51,415 bases of DNA, taken from Actinomycetospora straminea (GTDB lineage: Bacteria; Actinomycetota; Actinomycetes; Mycobacteriales; Pseudonocardiaceae). How positions within the stretch are numbered: the first letter of the stretch is position 1; each line of letters opens with the position of its first letter. The notes beneath the pieces were generated by a model, which had not been told where the DNA came from, did no database searches, and saw only the letters and a program-made list of their open reading frames with translations. Positions 42,218-50,665 of the stretch are shown one piece after another. Location of the stretch: positions 1 to 51,415 of the forward strand of contig NZ_JAQZAN010000032.1 of the NCBI RefSeq assembly GCF_028737255.1, written 5' to 3'. The translations under genes were made by a program, and so were the position numbers.

Positions 42218-43198
42218 GTGGCGGACATCGGCATCGATCTGGGGACGGGGACGACCGTGGTGTGCCACCCGCGGGACGGGGTGGTGCACGACGAACCGTC
42301 GGTGCTCGTGGAGTGGCCGACGCGCCGGGGACGGGAGCTGCTCCTCGGGACCGAGGCCGCGGCCCTCGAGGGGCGGACACCCCCCGGCGCCCGGGTGGGC
42401 CGGCCGGTCCGTGGGGGCGCGGTCACCGATCTCTCGCTCGTCCGGACGTACCTGCACGAGCTCCTGCGACGCACGTCCCGGAGCCGGTGGCGCGCCCGCC
42501 GACCGCACGCCGTGCTGAGCTGCCCGGTGGACGCGACACCCCTGGAGCGCCGGGCGCTCGTCGAGTCGGCCGAGGAGGCCGGGCTCGGGCACGTCGACCT
42601 CCTCCCGGCGCCGCTGGCCGCCGCCCTCGGATGCGGGCTCGACCTCACCGACGCCCGCGTCCAGGCCGTGGCCGACATCGGCGCGGGCACCGCGGAGATC
42701 GCGGTGTTCTGCCGCGGCACCGTGCTGACCCGCCGTTCCTGCCGCCACGCCGGCGACGAGATGACCACCGCCGTGCGGACGCACCTGCGCGAGCAGCACG
42801 GACTGCACCTCTCCGACGCCGCCGCCGACGCGCTGAAGGTCGGCGCCTCCTCGACCCGCGAGCCCCTCGCCGCCGAGGGCCGCGACGCGGCGACCGGGCG
42901 GCCGCGGGTGGTCACGGTCGAGGTCGCCGAGGTCGAGGCGGCGGTGGCGCCCGTCGTGCGTCGCGCGGTGGCCGCCCTCGGGGCGTTCCTCGAGGACCTG
43001 CCCGTCGCCGGCGTCCCGGACCTGTTCGCCGGCGGCGTGGTGCTCGCCGGCGGCAGCGCGCTCGCGCCCCCGGTGCGCGACGACCTCGAGGCCGCGCTCG
43101 GCTTCCCGGTGAAGGTGCCCGAGCGGCCGCGGACCTGCGTCGCCGAGGGCCTGGCCCTCGCCGGTGGGCGCCCCGCCCGGGACATCCGTCCCGCCTGA
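42218..43198 (+). CDS. MreB-like actin homologue
   Basis: 326 residues. Actin-fold motifs: DIGIDLGTGTTVVCH (phosphate 1), VADIGAGTAEIAVF (phosphate 2), GGVVLAGGSALAPPV (adenosine), and the C-terminal TCVAEGLALAGG. It is close to MreB/Mbl, which polymerise beneath the membrane and guide cell-wall synthesis. MreB is missing from many rod-shaped actinobacteria that grow at poles, so its presence as an orphan without mreC/mreD is notable. GTG start after a GGGGGG run. The next two genes continue the cluster. Confidence 0.82.
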   Translation: MADIGIDLGTGTTVVCHPRDGVVHDEPSVLVEWPTRRGRELLLGTEAAALEGRTPPGARVGRPVRGGAVTDLSLVRTYLHELLRRTSRSRWRARRPHAVLSCPVDATPLERRALVESAEEAGLGHVDLLPAPLAAALGCGLDLTDARVQAVADIGAGTAEIAVFCRGTVLTRRSCRHAGDEMTTAVRTHLREQHGLHLSDAAADALKVGASSTREPLAAEGRDAATGRPRVVTVEVAEVEAAVAPVVRRAVAALGAFLEDLPVAGVPDLFAGGVVLAGGSALAPPVRDDLEAALGFPVKVPERPRTCVAEGLALAGGRPARDIRPA

Positions 43199-43233
43199 CC
43201 CCCTCCGACCCGACCGAGCTCCCGGACGCCACG

Positions 43234-43899
43234 GTGACCACTGCCCCCGGCCGCCCCCGAGGCCCACTCCCGCCCGCCGCCGCTTCCCCCGTCGATCGCC
43301 CCGCGCCGGCGCTCCCCGCGGACCGCCTGCTGCCCACGCCGGCCTTCCCGCCGCCGCGTCCGGCCCGTGACGTCCGGGCCACCGGCGCCCGGCTGTGGCG
43401 CCGGACCTGGCCCTGGCTCGCCGCCGTGGCCGCCGTCGTGCTGGTGGTGGCGCTCGAGCTCGGTCTCCTGCAGGACCGCATCGAGGCCGACCTCGCGCGT
43501 CTCCACGCCGCGGGCGGCGCCCCGGCCCCGACCGACACCGTCCCGCTCCCCGCGCTGCCCCCGGTGCCGGTGATCGCGCCGCCGGCGGCCGGCGACGTCG
43601 CCGCCGTGCGACTCCGGGTGGTCGATCCTCCGTGTCGCCCGGGCGCCACCTGCACCGTCCTCGTCGGGGTCGACCGTCATCCCGGCGCCGTCGCCGGGTC
43701 CCCGGCCTGGACGTTGCTCGCCGTCGATCGCTGCCGCGGGGTCTTCGTCCCCCTCGCGTCGGGCGCGAGCCAGGTCACCCCGACCGCCTCCGTGGCCGCC
43801 CCCGTGCCGCCCGGACGCGCCTTCGCCCTCGTCGCGGTCACCGACGGGCCCTCCCGCGCCGCCTCCCCGGCCGTGCCGATCGGGGCCGGGCCGTGCTGA
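43234..43899 (+). CDS. Single-pass membrane protein in the MreB/RodA-PBP2 cluster
   Basis: 221 residues. A Pro-rich cytoplasmic N-terminus of about 55 residues, one membrane helix (WPWLAAVAAVVLVVALELGL), then an extracytoplasmic domain of about 130 residues with four Cys (PPCRPGATCTV, DRCRGV, final GPC) that could form disulfides. Topology recalls MreC or FtsQ-like linkers but there is no sequence match that I can see. Its stop overlaps the start of the RodA-PBP2 fusion by 7 bp, so they are co-translated. Confidence 0.6.
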   Translation: MTTAPGRPRGPLPPAAASPVDRPAPALPADRLLPTPAFPPPRPARDVRATGARLWRRTWPWLAAVAAVVLVVALELGLLQDRIEADLARLHAAGGAPAPTDTVPLPALPPVPVIAPPAAGDVAAVRLRVVDPPCRPGATCTVLVGVDRHPGAVAGSPAWTLLAVDRCRGVFVPLASGASQVTPTASVAAPVPPGRAFALVAVTDGPSRAASPAVPIGAGPC

Positions 43900-46800
43900 G
43901 CGACGAGACCACGGCCGGCTGGGACGAGCCCGCGCCGCGTCGCGCGGCGCCCGGCGACGGCTGGGGACGGGACCGTCGCCGGTCCCGGTGGCGTCGCGCC
44001 CTGGGCCGGCTCACCCGCCGCTCCGGGCGTCCGAGCCGGGCCGAGCTCGAGGAACAGCGCCGGGCGCGCGCCCGGGCCCGGGAGGAGCGCGGCGCCGAGC
44101 CGTCCCGCGCGGCGTGGGGCGACGTCCTCGCGCTCCTGGCGGCGGGGGTGCTGGTCGTGCTGGGCGCGGCCAACCTGGCGGCGATGGGCGACGTGGAGGC
44201 CACCACCACGAAGCTCGCGACCGGCGGGCTGGGCCTCGCGCTCCTGATCCTCCTCGCCGCGCGACGCCGCTCGGTCACGCCGGCGCTGGCGTGGACGGTC
44301 TACGGCACGACGCTGGCGTTGCTGCTCGCGGTGCTCGTCGTCGGGCGCGAGGTGAACGGCGCCCGGCGCTGGCTCGCCGTCGGCGGGATCACGCTGCAGC
44401 CCTCCGAGCTCGCGAAGATCGCCGTCCCCCTCGCGCTGGCCGCGGTGCTCACCCGGGGCCGCCCCACCTGGCGGCGCTTCGCCGTGGCGCTCCCGCTCGC
44501 GGCGGTGCCCATCGTGCTCGTCGCCGACCAGCCCGACCTGTCGACGGCCACGCTGCTGACCCTCACGGCGGCCGCCGTGCTCGTCATCGCCCGGGTGCCG
44601 ACCCGGTACCTGCTGCCGGTCCTCGCGGCGGCGGTCGTGGCCGCCCCGCTCGCGATCGGGCTCCTGCGCGACTACCAGGTCGCGCGGCTCGGGACCTTCC
44701 TCACCGGCTCCCAGTCCGCCGAGGGGCCCGGGTGGGCGGTGCGCCAGGCCCGGCTCGCGATCGCCCGGGGCGGCTGGTGGGGGGACCGGACCGACCCGGT
44801 CCACCTCCTGGCCGCCCGCTACCTGCCCGAGCGCGAGACCGACCTCGCCCTCGCCTCGCTCGCCTCGGGCTGGGGCGCGGTCGCGGCGGCCCTCGCCCTG
44901 CTGGCCGGGCTCGTGATCGTGTGGCGGTGCGTGCTGGGCGCGCGGGCACCGCGCAGCGCCACCGGACGCCTGCTCTGCGCGGGCTTCGCCGTCCTGCTCG
45001 CCGTCGAGCTCGTCGTCTCGACCGGCGGGAACCTCGGCCTCCTGCCCGTCGCCGGCGTGCCCTTCCCGGTCCTGTCGGGTGGCGGCACCGCGACCGTCGT
45101 GCACCTCGCGGCGCTCGGGCTCGCGATCAGCTGCCGCCGCGACGGGGCGCGCCGCCCCCTGTGGACGCCGGCTGCCCGCAGCCGCCCCCGGCTCGCGCGC
45201 ACCACCGTCGCGGCGCTCACCGTCGTGCTGGTCGCGTTCGCCTCGTTCGGCGCGGGTGTGGTGCGCGACCCGGTGGCGGCGGCCGCGAGCGTCGACCAGA
45301 TGACCCGGTGCGTCACGATCCCGGCGCCCCGCGGGGCCGTGGTCGACCGGCACGGAACGCTCCTCGCGGCCGACGCCGGGGACCGCGGCCTCCGCCTCGC
45401 CCCCGCGCTGCTGCGTCACGACCCCGCCGCCGTCGAGCGGCTCGCCGGGCTCCTCGGCCGCCCGCCCGCCGAGCTCCACGCGCTGATCGCCGGCGCACCC
45501 GACACCGTCGTGGGGCTCGACGCCGGGACGGTGTCCGGTCCGGTCGGCGACACCGTGGCCGGTGCCGGGCTGCCGGGCGTCGTCGTCGTGCCCGCACCCC
45601 GCCGCTCCTACCCCACCGGACCGGTGCTCGCGCCCGTGCTCGGCTGGGTCGGGCGCGCGACCCCGACGCAGACCGCCTGGCACCCCGACCTCGATCCCCG
45701 GGGCACGACCGGCCGCGCGGGCGTCGAGCAGAGCTACGACGCCGTCCTGCGCGGGGTGCCCGGCGAGCAGTGCTACTGGGTCGACCCGGTCGGCCGCCCC
45801 GTGGCCGCCGGGGAACGACGGGACCCGGTGCCCGGCACGACGCTCACCCTGACCATCGACCTCGGCGTGCAGCGGCGCCTGGTCGCGGACGTCGCCACCT
45901 CCCTCGCGGGGAGCCCGCGAGGGGCGGTCGGCGGCGCGGTGGCCATGGATCCCCGCACCGGCGCCGTGCTCGCCCTGGCCAGCTGGCCCAGCCTCGACAA
46001 CGCCCTGTACGGGCCGCCGCTCGACGAGGCCGCCCTCCGGGCCGCGTCGCGGGCACCCGGCACCCCGACGCTCAACCACGCCATCGCCTCGGCCCTGCCG
46101 CCGGGCTCCACCTACAAGCTGGTCAACGCCGCGGCGAACATGGTCCACCCGGTCTTCCCGCCGGACCGGGTCATCCCCACCGGCGGGAGCTTCACCTACG
46201 GCACCCACACCTTCGGCAACTGGCGGGTGCTGCCCCCGCAGGACATGGTCGACGCCATCGCCTGGTCGAACGACGTCTACTTCTACAAGCTCGCGCTCGG
46301 GCTCGGGCCGGACAACATGATCGACACCGCGCGCGCCCTCGGCGTCGGGCAACCCACCGGCATCGACCTGCCCGGCGAGAGTCCCGGCTACCTGGGCACC
46401 CCGGCGAGCGTCACGGCGGCCGGCGGCACGTGGTATCCCGGGTCGACGGTCATCCTGGGCATCGGGCAGGGGCCGATCCTGGCGACCCCGCTGCAGACCG
46501 CGCGGTGGACGGCCGCGGTGGCCACGGGCGCGATGGTCACGCCGCACGTGGGTATGGCGGTGGGCACCGGCCCGGGGGCGGTCGCCCTGCCGCACCCGGC
46601 GCCGACCCCGCTGCCCTTCGCCGACCGGCTCGGACCGGTCCGCGACGGCATGCGGGCGGTCGTGACCTCCGGGACCGGCCGGGCGCTGGGGAACGCCGGC
46701 ATCACGGTGGCGGCGAAGTCGGGCACCGCCGAGGACCCCTCGGTCCCGGGCGGCGGGGTGGACGACTGGATGACCGCCGTGGCCCCGGCCGACGCCCCGG

Positions 46801-46904
46801 ACATCGTGGTCACCGCGCTCGCGCAGCGCCCCGACGTCGGCAGCTCCCGGACCGCGGGCGTCGTGGCCAGCACGCTGCGGGCGCACGGCGCGGCCGCGCC
46901 CTAG
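43893..46904 (+). CDS. Natural RodA/FtsW-PBP2 fusion: SEDS glycosyltransferase plus class B transpeptidase
   Basis: 1003 residues in one frame. Residues 75-420 are the polytopic SEDS domain with NGARRWLAVGGITLQPSELAK and the catalytic Asp317 in LPERETDLALASL. After a last membrane helix (about 440-460) comes a class B PBP: GAVVDRHGTLLAAD, then the transpeptidase motifs SxxK (Ser739, GSTYK), SND (792, SNDVYFYK) and KSG (942, AKSGTAE). All catalytic residues are present, so this should polymerise glycan strands and cross-link them as one molecule. In most bacteria these are separate, interacting proteins. GTG start overlaps the preceding stop. Confidence 0.9.
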   Translation: MLSDETTAGWDEPAPRRAAPGDGWGRDRRRSRWRRALGRLTRRSGRPSRAELEEQRRARARAREERGAEPSRAAWGDVLALLAAGVLVVLGAANLAAMGDVEATTTKLATGGLGLALLILLAARRRSVTPALAWTVYGTTLALLLAVLVVGREVNGARRWLAVGGITLQPSELAKIAVPLALAAVLTRGRPTWRRFAVALPLAAVPIVLVADQPDLSTATLLTLTAAAVLVIARVPTRYLLPVLAAAVVAAPLAIGLLRDYQVARLGTFLTGSQSAEGPGWAVRQARLAIARGGWWGDRTDPVHLLAARYLPERETDLALASLASGWGAVAAALALLAGLVIVWRCVLGARAPRSATGRLLCAGFAVLLAVELVVSTGGNLGLLPVAGVPFPVLSGGGTATVVHLAALGLAISCRRDGARRPLWTPAARSRPRLARTTVAALTVVLVAFASFGAGVVRDPVAAAASVDQMTRCVTIPAPRGAVVDRHGTLLAADAGDRGLRLAPALLRHDPAAVERLAGLLGRPPAELHALIAGAPDTVVGLDAGTVSGPVGDTVAGAGLPGVVVVPAPRRSYPTGPVLAPVLGWVGRATPTQTAWHPDLDPRGTTGRAGVEQSYDAVLRGVPGEQCYWVDPVGRPVAAGERRDPVPGTTLTLTIDLGVQRRLVADVATSLAGSPRGAVGGAVAMDPRTGAVLALASWPSLDNALYGPPLDEAALRAASRAPGTPTLNHAIASALPPGSTYKLVNAAANMVHPVFPPDRVIPTGGSFTYGTHTFGNWRVLPPQDMVDAIAWSNDVYFYKLALGLGPDNMIDTARALGVGQPTGIDLPGESPGYLGTPASVTAAGGTWYPGSTVILGIGQGPILATPLQTARWTAAVATGAMVTPHVGMAVGTGPGAVALPHPAPTPLPFADRLGPVRDGMRAVVTSGTGRALGNAGITVAAKSGTAEDPSVPGGGVDDWMTAVAPADAPDIVVTALAQRPDVGSSRTAGVVASTLRAHGAAAP

Positions 46905-46910
46905 AGCGCC

Positions 46911-46940
46911 TCAGCGCGCCTCAGCGCGCCTCAGCGCGCC
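46911..46940. repeat. Three tandem copies of TCAGCGCGCC between convergent genes
   Basis: TCAGCGCGCC occurs three times in a row, with a partial unit before and after. It lies between the stop of the RodA-PBP2 gene and the murB stop, which is formed by the next TCA. It could vary in copy number by slippage. No terminator hairpin is evident here. Confidence 0.8.
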
Positions 46941-48104
46941 TCACAGCGCGCAGGCGACCAGCACCGGCTCCGGGTGCAGCACCAGCCCGAACGCGGCGTC
47001 CACCCGGTCGCGGACGTCGCGGGCGAGCGCCAGGAGGTCGTCGGTGGTGCCGCCGCCGCGGTGGGTCAGGGCGAGCGTGTGCTTGGTCGACACGCGGGCC
47101 GGGGCGTGCTCCCCGGGGTAGCCGCGGGGCACGCCCGCGCGCTCGATGAGGGCGGCGGCGGAGAGCTTCACGCGCCCGTCGGGCTGGGGCCACGCGGTGA
47201 CCGGGTGCTGGCCCGCCGCCTCGGTGACGGCCGCGACGCGGGCGGCGGTCTCCGCGTCGACCACGGGGTTCATGAAGAACGAGCCGGCGCTGCGGCTGTC
47301 GGCGTCGTCGGGGTCGAGCACCATGCCCTTGCGGCGACGCAGCCCCAGCACCGCCTCGCGGGCCGCAGCGACCGGCACGCGGGTCCCGGGCTCGACGTCG
47401 AGGGCACGCGCCAGCTCGGCGTAGCGGATCGGGGCGGAGAGCCCGTCGGTCGTCAGCCGGAACCGCACGCCGAGCACGATCTCGCCGTCGACGTTGCGGT
47501 CGCCCTTGAGCCGGCTCGTGCGGTAGCCGAGGTCGAGGTCGGCGGCGGGCACGGCTCCGCGGCGCCCGGTGCGGCGTGCGTAGAGGTCGACGTCGACGAG
47601 CAGGTCGGCGACCTCCACGCCGTACGCGCCGACGTTCTGCACGGGCGTCGCGCCGGTGCGTCCCGGGATGCCCGAGAGGCACTCGAGCCCGCCGAGGCCG
47701 TCGGCGACGGTATCGGCGACCAGCGCGTCCCAGTCGTGGCCGGCCTCGACGTGCACGACCACCGAGCCCGCGTCGCGGTGCACGACGTGGCGCCCCTGCG
47801 TGTCGATCACCAGCGCCGTGCCGGCGAACCCGGCGTCGCCGACCACGAGGTTCGACCCGCCGCCCACCAGCAGCAACGGCTCGCCCGCCCCGTCGGCGGC
47901 GCGGGCCCGGGCGACGACCTCGTCGGCGGTCCGCGCGTGCACGAGCCGCCGCGCCGGGCCGCCGAGGCCGAGCGTGGTCTGGGGCGCGAGCAGGGTCGCG
48001 GGGTCGACGTCGCCGCCCTCGGAGCGGGCCGACGCGGGGGCCTCTCCTGGTGACGCCGCCGATGGGGATGCGGGTGTCGCTGCTGCGGTCGGACCGGGTG
48101 CCAT
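46941..48104 (-). CDS. murB: UDP-N-acetylenolpyruvoylglucosamine reductase
   Basis: 387 residues. FAD-binding segments TTLGLGGPARR, LLVGGGSNLVV and GIPGRTGATPVQNVGAYG are present, then YRTSRLKGD, SAGSFFMNPVV (catalytic Ser) and the C-terminal glutamate region HPEPVLV. It reduces UDP-GlcNAc-enolpyruvate to UDP-MurNAc in peptidoglycan precursor synthesis. ATG at 48104 chosen; the first 30 residues are Ala/Ser/Pro-rich and probably disordered. Divergent from the DUF2505 gene, as in mycobacteria. Confidence 0.93.
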   Translation of the reverse strand: MAPGPTAAATPASPSAASPGEAPASARSEGGDVDPATLLAPQTTLGLGGPARRLVHARTADEVVARARAADGAGEPLLLVGGGSNLVVGDAGFAGTALVIDTQGRHVVHRDAGSVVVHVEAGHDWDALVADTVADGLGGLECLSGIPGRTGATPVQNVGAYGVEVADLLVDVDLYARRTGRRGAVPAADLDLGYRTSRLKGDRNVDGEIVLGVRFRLTTDGLSAPIRYAELARALDVEPGTRVPVAAAREAVLGLRRRKGMVLDPDDADSRSAGSFFMNPVVDAETAARVAAVTEAAGQHPVTAWPQPDGRVKLSAAALIERAGVPRGYPGEHAPARVSTKHTLALTHRGGGTTDDLLALARDVRDRVDAAFGLVLHPEPVLVACAL

Positions 48105-48129
48105 CACCCCCGACGGTAGCCTCCCGCGC

Positions 48130-48636
48130 GTGCCCCGCCGCATCACCCACCGCGCCACCTGGGACGTCCCCGCCCACGACGTCTACGCCGAGCTGGTCGA
48201 CGCCGACCACCTCCGCGCCCGCCTGCAGGAGCTGGGCGGCAACGATCCGGCGCTGGTCGAGCACGCCGTCGACGCCTCCGGGGCGCGACTGAAGCTGCGC
48301 CAGGCGGTTCCCGCGGAGTTCCTCCCGTCGGTCATCCGCCGCTTCACCGGGGGCGACCTGGTCCTCGACCGGGTCGAGACCTGGCGGCCCCGCCACGCGG
48401 GTGGCTACGAGGGCACGTTCGAGGTGACGGTGCGCGGGCTGCCCGGGTCGATGACGGGCACGCAGCGCCTGGAGGACTCGGGCAGCGGGTCGGTCACGAC
48501 GGTCGAGGGCGAGGCGGCGGTGAACGTGCCGATGGTCGGCGGCCGGGTCGAGGGCGTCGTCGTCGAGCAGGTGGGCCAGCTGCTCGACGCCGAGGACGAC
48601 TTCACGCGCCGCCGGCTGGCCCAGGACCGCTCGTGA
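48130..48636 (+). CDS. DUF2505 family protein
   Basis: 168 residues. RRITHRATWDVPAHDVYAEL at the N-terminus, LVLDRVETWRP, and GTQRLEDSGSGSVTTVEGEA match DUF2505, a START/SRPBCC-like fold of actinobacteria with no known ligand. GTG start 25 bp from murB on the other strand. Its end overlaps purU by 4 bp (GTGA), so both are made from one message. In mycobacteria the similar gene also neighbours murB. Confidence 0.85.
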   Translation: MPRRITHRATWDVPAHDVYAELVDADHLRARLQELGGNDPALVEHAVDASGARLKLRQAVPAEFLPSVIRRFTGGDLVLDRVETWRPRHAGGYEGTFEVTVRGLPGSMTGTQRLEDSGSGSVTTVEGEAAVNVPMVGGRVEGVVVEQVGQLLDAEDDFTRRRLAQDRS

Positions 48637-49529
48637 GCCGCCGGCTCGTCATCACGCTGAGCTGCCCCGACCGCACCGGCATCGTCGCCACCATCACCGG
48701 CCGGCTCGCCGGGCTGGGGGCGTCGATCACCGAGGCGGCCTACCACGCCGACACCGACGCCGGCTGGTTCGTGACGCGCCAGGTCGTCGACGCCGCCTCG
48801 GTGCCGGGCGGCGCCGACGTGCTGCGACCCGTGATCGGGCAGATCGCCGCCGAGCTCGAGGTGCCCGGCGGCGAGCCGGTGGCGTGGCGGGTCCGCGACA
48901 CCAGCGAGACGCCGCGCGTCGTGATCCTGGTCAGCAAGGAGTCGCACTGCCTGCACGACCTGCTCGGGCGGGTCTGGGGCGGCGAGCTCGACATGGACGT
49001 GCGGGCGGTCGTCGGCAACCACGAGGTGCTCCGCCCGGTCGCCGTCGCGCACGGCGTGCCGTTCCACCACGTGCCGTTCCCGTCGCGCGCCGAGGACGAC
49101 GAGGCGCGCACCGGCCGTGACGCCGCCTTCGCGCGGGTCGCCGAGATCGTCGACGCCCACGAACCGGCCGCGGTGGTGCTGGCGCGGTTCATGCAGGTCC
49201 TGACCCCGGCGCTGTGCGACCGCTGGGCGGGCCGGGCGATCAACATCCACCACAGCTTCCTGCCCTCGTTCATGGGCGCGCGGCCGTACCACCAGGCGCA
49301 CGCCCGCGGCGTCAAGCTCGTCGGCGCGACCTGCCACTACGTGACGCCCGACCTCGACGCCGGCCCGATCATCGAGCAGGACGTCAGCCGCGTGGACCAC
49401 GCCGACACCCCGGAGGACATGGTCCGCCGGGGTCGCGACGTCGAGAAGCTCGTGCTGGCGCGCGGGCTGCGCGCCCACCTCGAGGACCGCGTGCAGGTGC
49501 ACGCGGGCCGGACGGTGGTGTTCCGCTAG
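48633..49529 (+). CDS. purU: Formyltetrahydrofolate deformylase
   Basis: 298 residues. N-terminal ACT domain (LSCPDRTGIVATITGRLAGLG) and C-terminal formyltransferase-like domain with INIHHSFLPSFMGARPYHQAH and ATCHYVTPDLDAGPIIEQD; the HH of IHHSFLP and the Asp of TPDLDAG are catalytic. It hydrolyses 10-formyl-THF to formate and THF, balancing the one-carbon pool. Coupled to the DUF2505 gene by overlap. Confidence 0.94.
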   Translation: MSRRLVITLSCPDRTGIVATITGRLAGLGASITEAAYHADTDAGWFVTRQVVDAASVPGGADVLRPVIGQIAAELEVPGGEPVAWRVRDTSETPRVVILVSKESHCLHDLLGRVWGGELDMDVRAVVGNHEVLRPVAVAHGVPFHHVPFPSRAEDDEARTGRDAAFARVAEIVDAHEPAAVVLARFMQVLTPALCDRWAGRAINIHHSFLPSFMGARPYHQAHARGVKLVGATCHYVTPDLDAGPIIEQDVSRVDHADTPEDMVRRGRDVEKLVLARGLRAHLEDRVQVHAGRTVVFR

Positions 49530-49536
49530 GCGTGTG

Positions 49537-50502
49537 TCAGACGCGCTCGGCGGGGATCGCGCCGAGCCGGCCGGCGTGGAAGTCGACCATGGCCTCGCGG
49601 ACCTCCTGCGTGGTGTTCATGACGAACGGTCCGCCCCAGGCCACGGGCTCGCGGAGCGGACGCCCGCCGAGCAGGACCACCTCGAGCTTCGGGTGGCGGC
49701 CCTCCTGGCCGGGGTCGGCGGCCACGCGCAGCGACTCGCCGGGGCCGAACACCGCGAGCTGCCCGGTGCGCACCGGCCGGCGCTCGGCGCCCACCGTGCC
49801 GTCGCCGGACAGGACGTAGAGCAGCGCGTTCTGCTCGCGGTCCCAGGGCAGGTGCAGCTGCGCGCCGGGCTCCAGCGAGGCGTGCGCCATGGTCATCGGC
49901 GTGTACGTCGACCCGGGGCCGGCGTGCCCGGCGATCTCGCCCGCGATGACGCGCACGAGCGTCCCGGCGTCGGCGCTGGTCAGCAGCGCGGCGGCGCCCG
50001 AGCGCAGGTCCTGGTAGCGGGGCTGCACCCACTTCTGCGCGCGCGGCAGGTTCACCCACAGCTGCAGGCCGTGGAAGAGCCCGCCCGACGCGACCAGCGC
50101 CTCCGGCGGCCGCTCGATGTGCAGGACGCCCCCGCCGGCGGTCATCCACTGCGTGTCGCCGTTGGTGATCGTCCCGCCGCCGCCGTGGTTGTCGGCGTGC
50201 TCGAAGGTGCCGTCGATGATGTAGGTGACGGTCTCGAAGCCGCGGTGCGGGTGCCACGCCGTGCCCTTGGGCTCGCCCGGCGCGTACTCCACCTCGCCCA
50301 TCTGGTCGAGGTGGATGAAGGGGTCGAGCAGGGCGAGGTCGACGCCCGCGAAGGCGCGGCGGACCGGGAAGCCCTCGCCCTCGTAGCCCTGCGGGGCGGT
50401 GGTGATCGAGCGGACGCCCCGCTCGGTGACGCCGACCCGGGGGCCGTCGGGCTCGGGGATGCGGGGCAGGACCGTCAGATCGGCGACCGTCAGCGCGGGC
50501 AT
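49537..50502 (-). CDS. Pirin family cupin protein
   Basis: 321 residues. DPFIHLDQMGEVEY then HPHRGFETVTYIIDGTFEH with the metal-binding His/His/His/Glu set, then TITNGDTQWMTAGGGVLHIE, are the pirin N-cupin signature; a second cupin follows. Bacterial pirins bind iron and some act as quercetin 2,3-dioxygenases or redox regulators. AAAGGAGGG precedes the ATG. A perfect 12-bp palindrome lies between promoter and start, suggesting repression by a MarR-like protein. Converges with purU. Confidence 0.9.
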   Translation of the reverse strand: MPALTVADLTVLPRIPEPDGPRVGVTERGVRSITTAPQGYEGEGFPVRRAFAGVDLALLDPFIHLDQMGEVEYAPGEPKGTAWHPHRGFETVTYIIDGTFEHADNHGGGGTITNGDTQWMTAGGGVLHIERPPEALVASGGLFHGLQLWVNLPRAQKWVQPRYQDLRSGAAALLTSADAGTLVRVIAGEIAGHAGPGSTYTPMTMAHASLEPGAQLHLPWDREQNALLYVLSGDGTVGAERRPVRTGQLAVFGPGESLRVAADPGQEGRHPKLEVVLLGGRPLREPVAWGGPFVMNTTQEVREAMVDFHAGRLGAIPAERV

Positions 50503-50515
50503 CGTCCCTCCTTTG

Positions 50516-50527
50516 TTGAAGCTTCAA
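50516..50527. promoter_or_regulatory. Perfect palindrome TTGAAGCTTCAA upstream of the pirin gene
   Basis: A 12-bp perfect palindrome located 13 bp before the pirin ATG, immediately upstream of its AAAGGAGGG site. The surrounding bases (TGTACAT in line with a -10 box) are unusually A/T-rich for this genome. This is a typical MarR- or LysR-type operator arrangement; the regulator is not in the window. Confidence 0.55.
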
Positions 50528-50665
50528 TGTACAACGCCGAACGCGCCGGTGCCTGGGCCGATTCCCGGAGCGGCGTGATCACGAATTCTGCGCTGAACGT
50601 CTCCTCAGTGGCGCACGATCGGGCTACGGTCCGCGTGGCGACGGACGGGTGGCGGGGAGGCGACC

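Noticed and set aside
43677..46886. A 1069-codon minus-strand frame opposite the RodA-PBP2 gene
   Set aside because: It is antisense to a gene with all SEDS and PBP motifs, and its translation is low-information Arg/Gly/Ala sequence.
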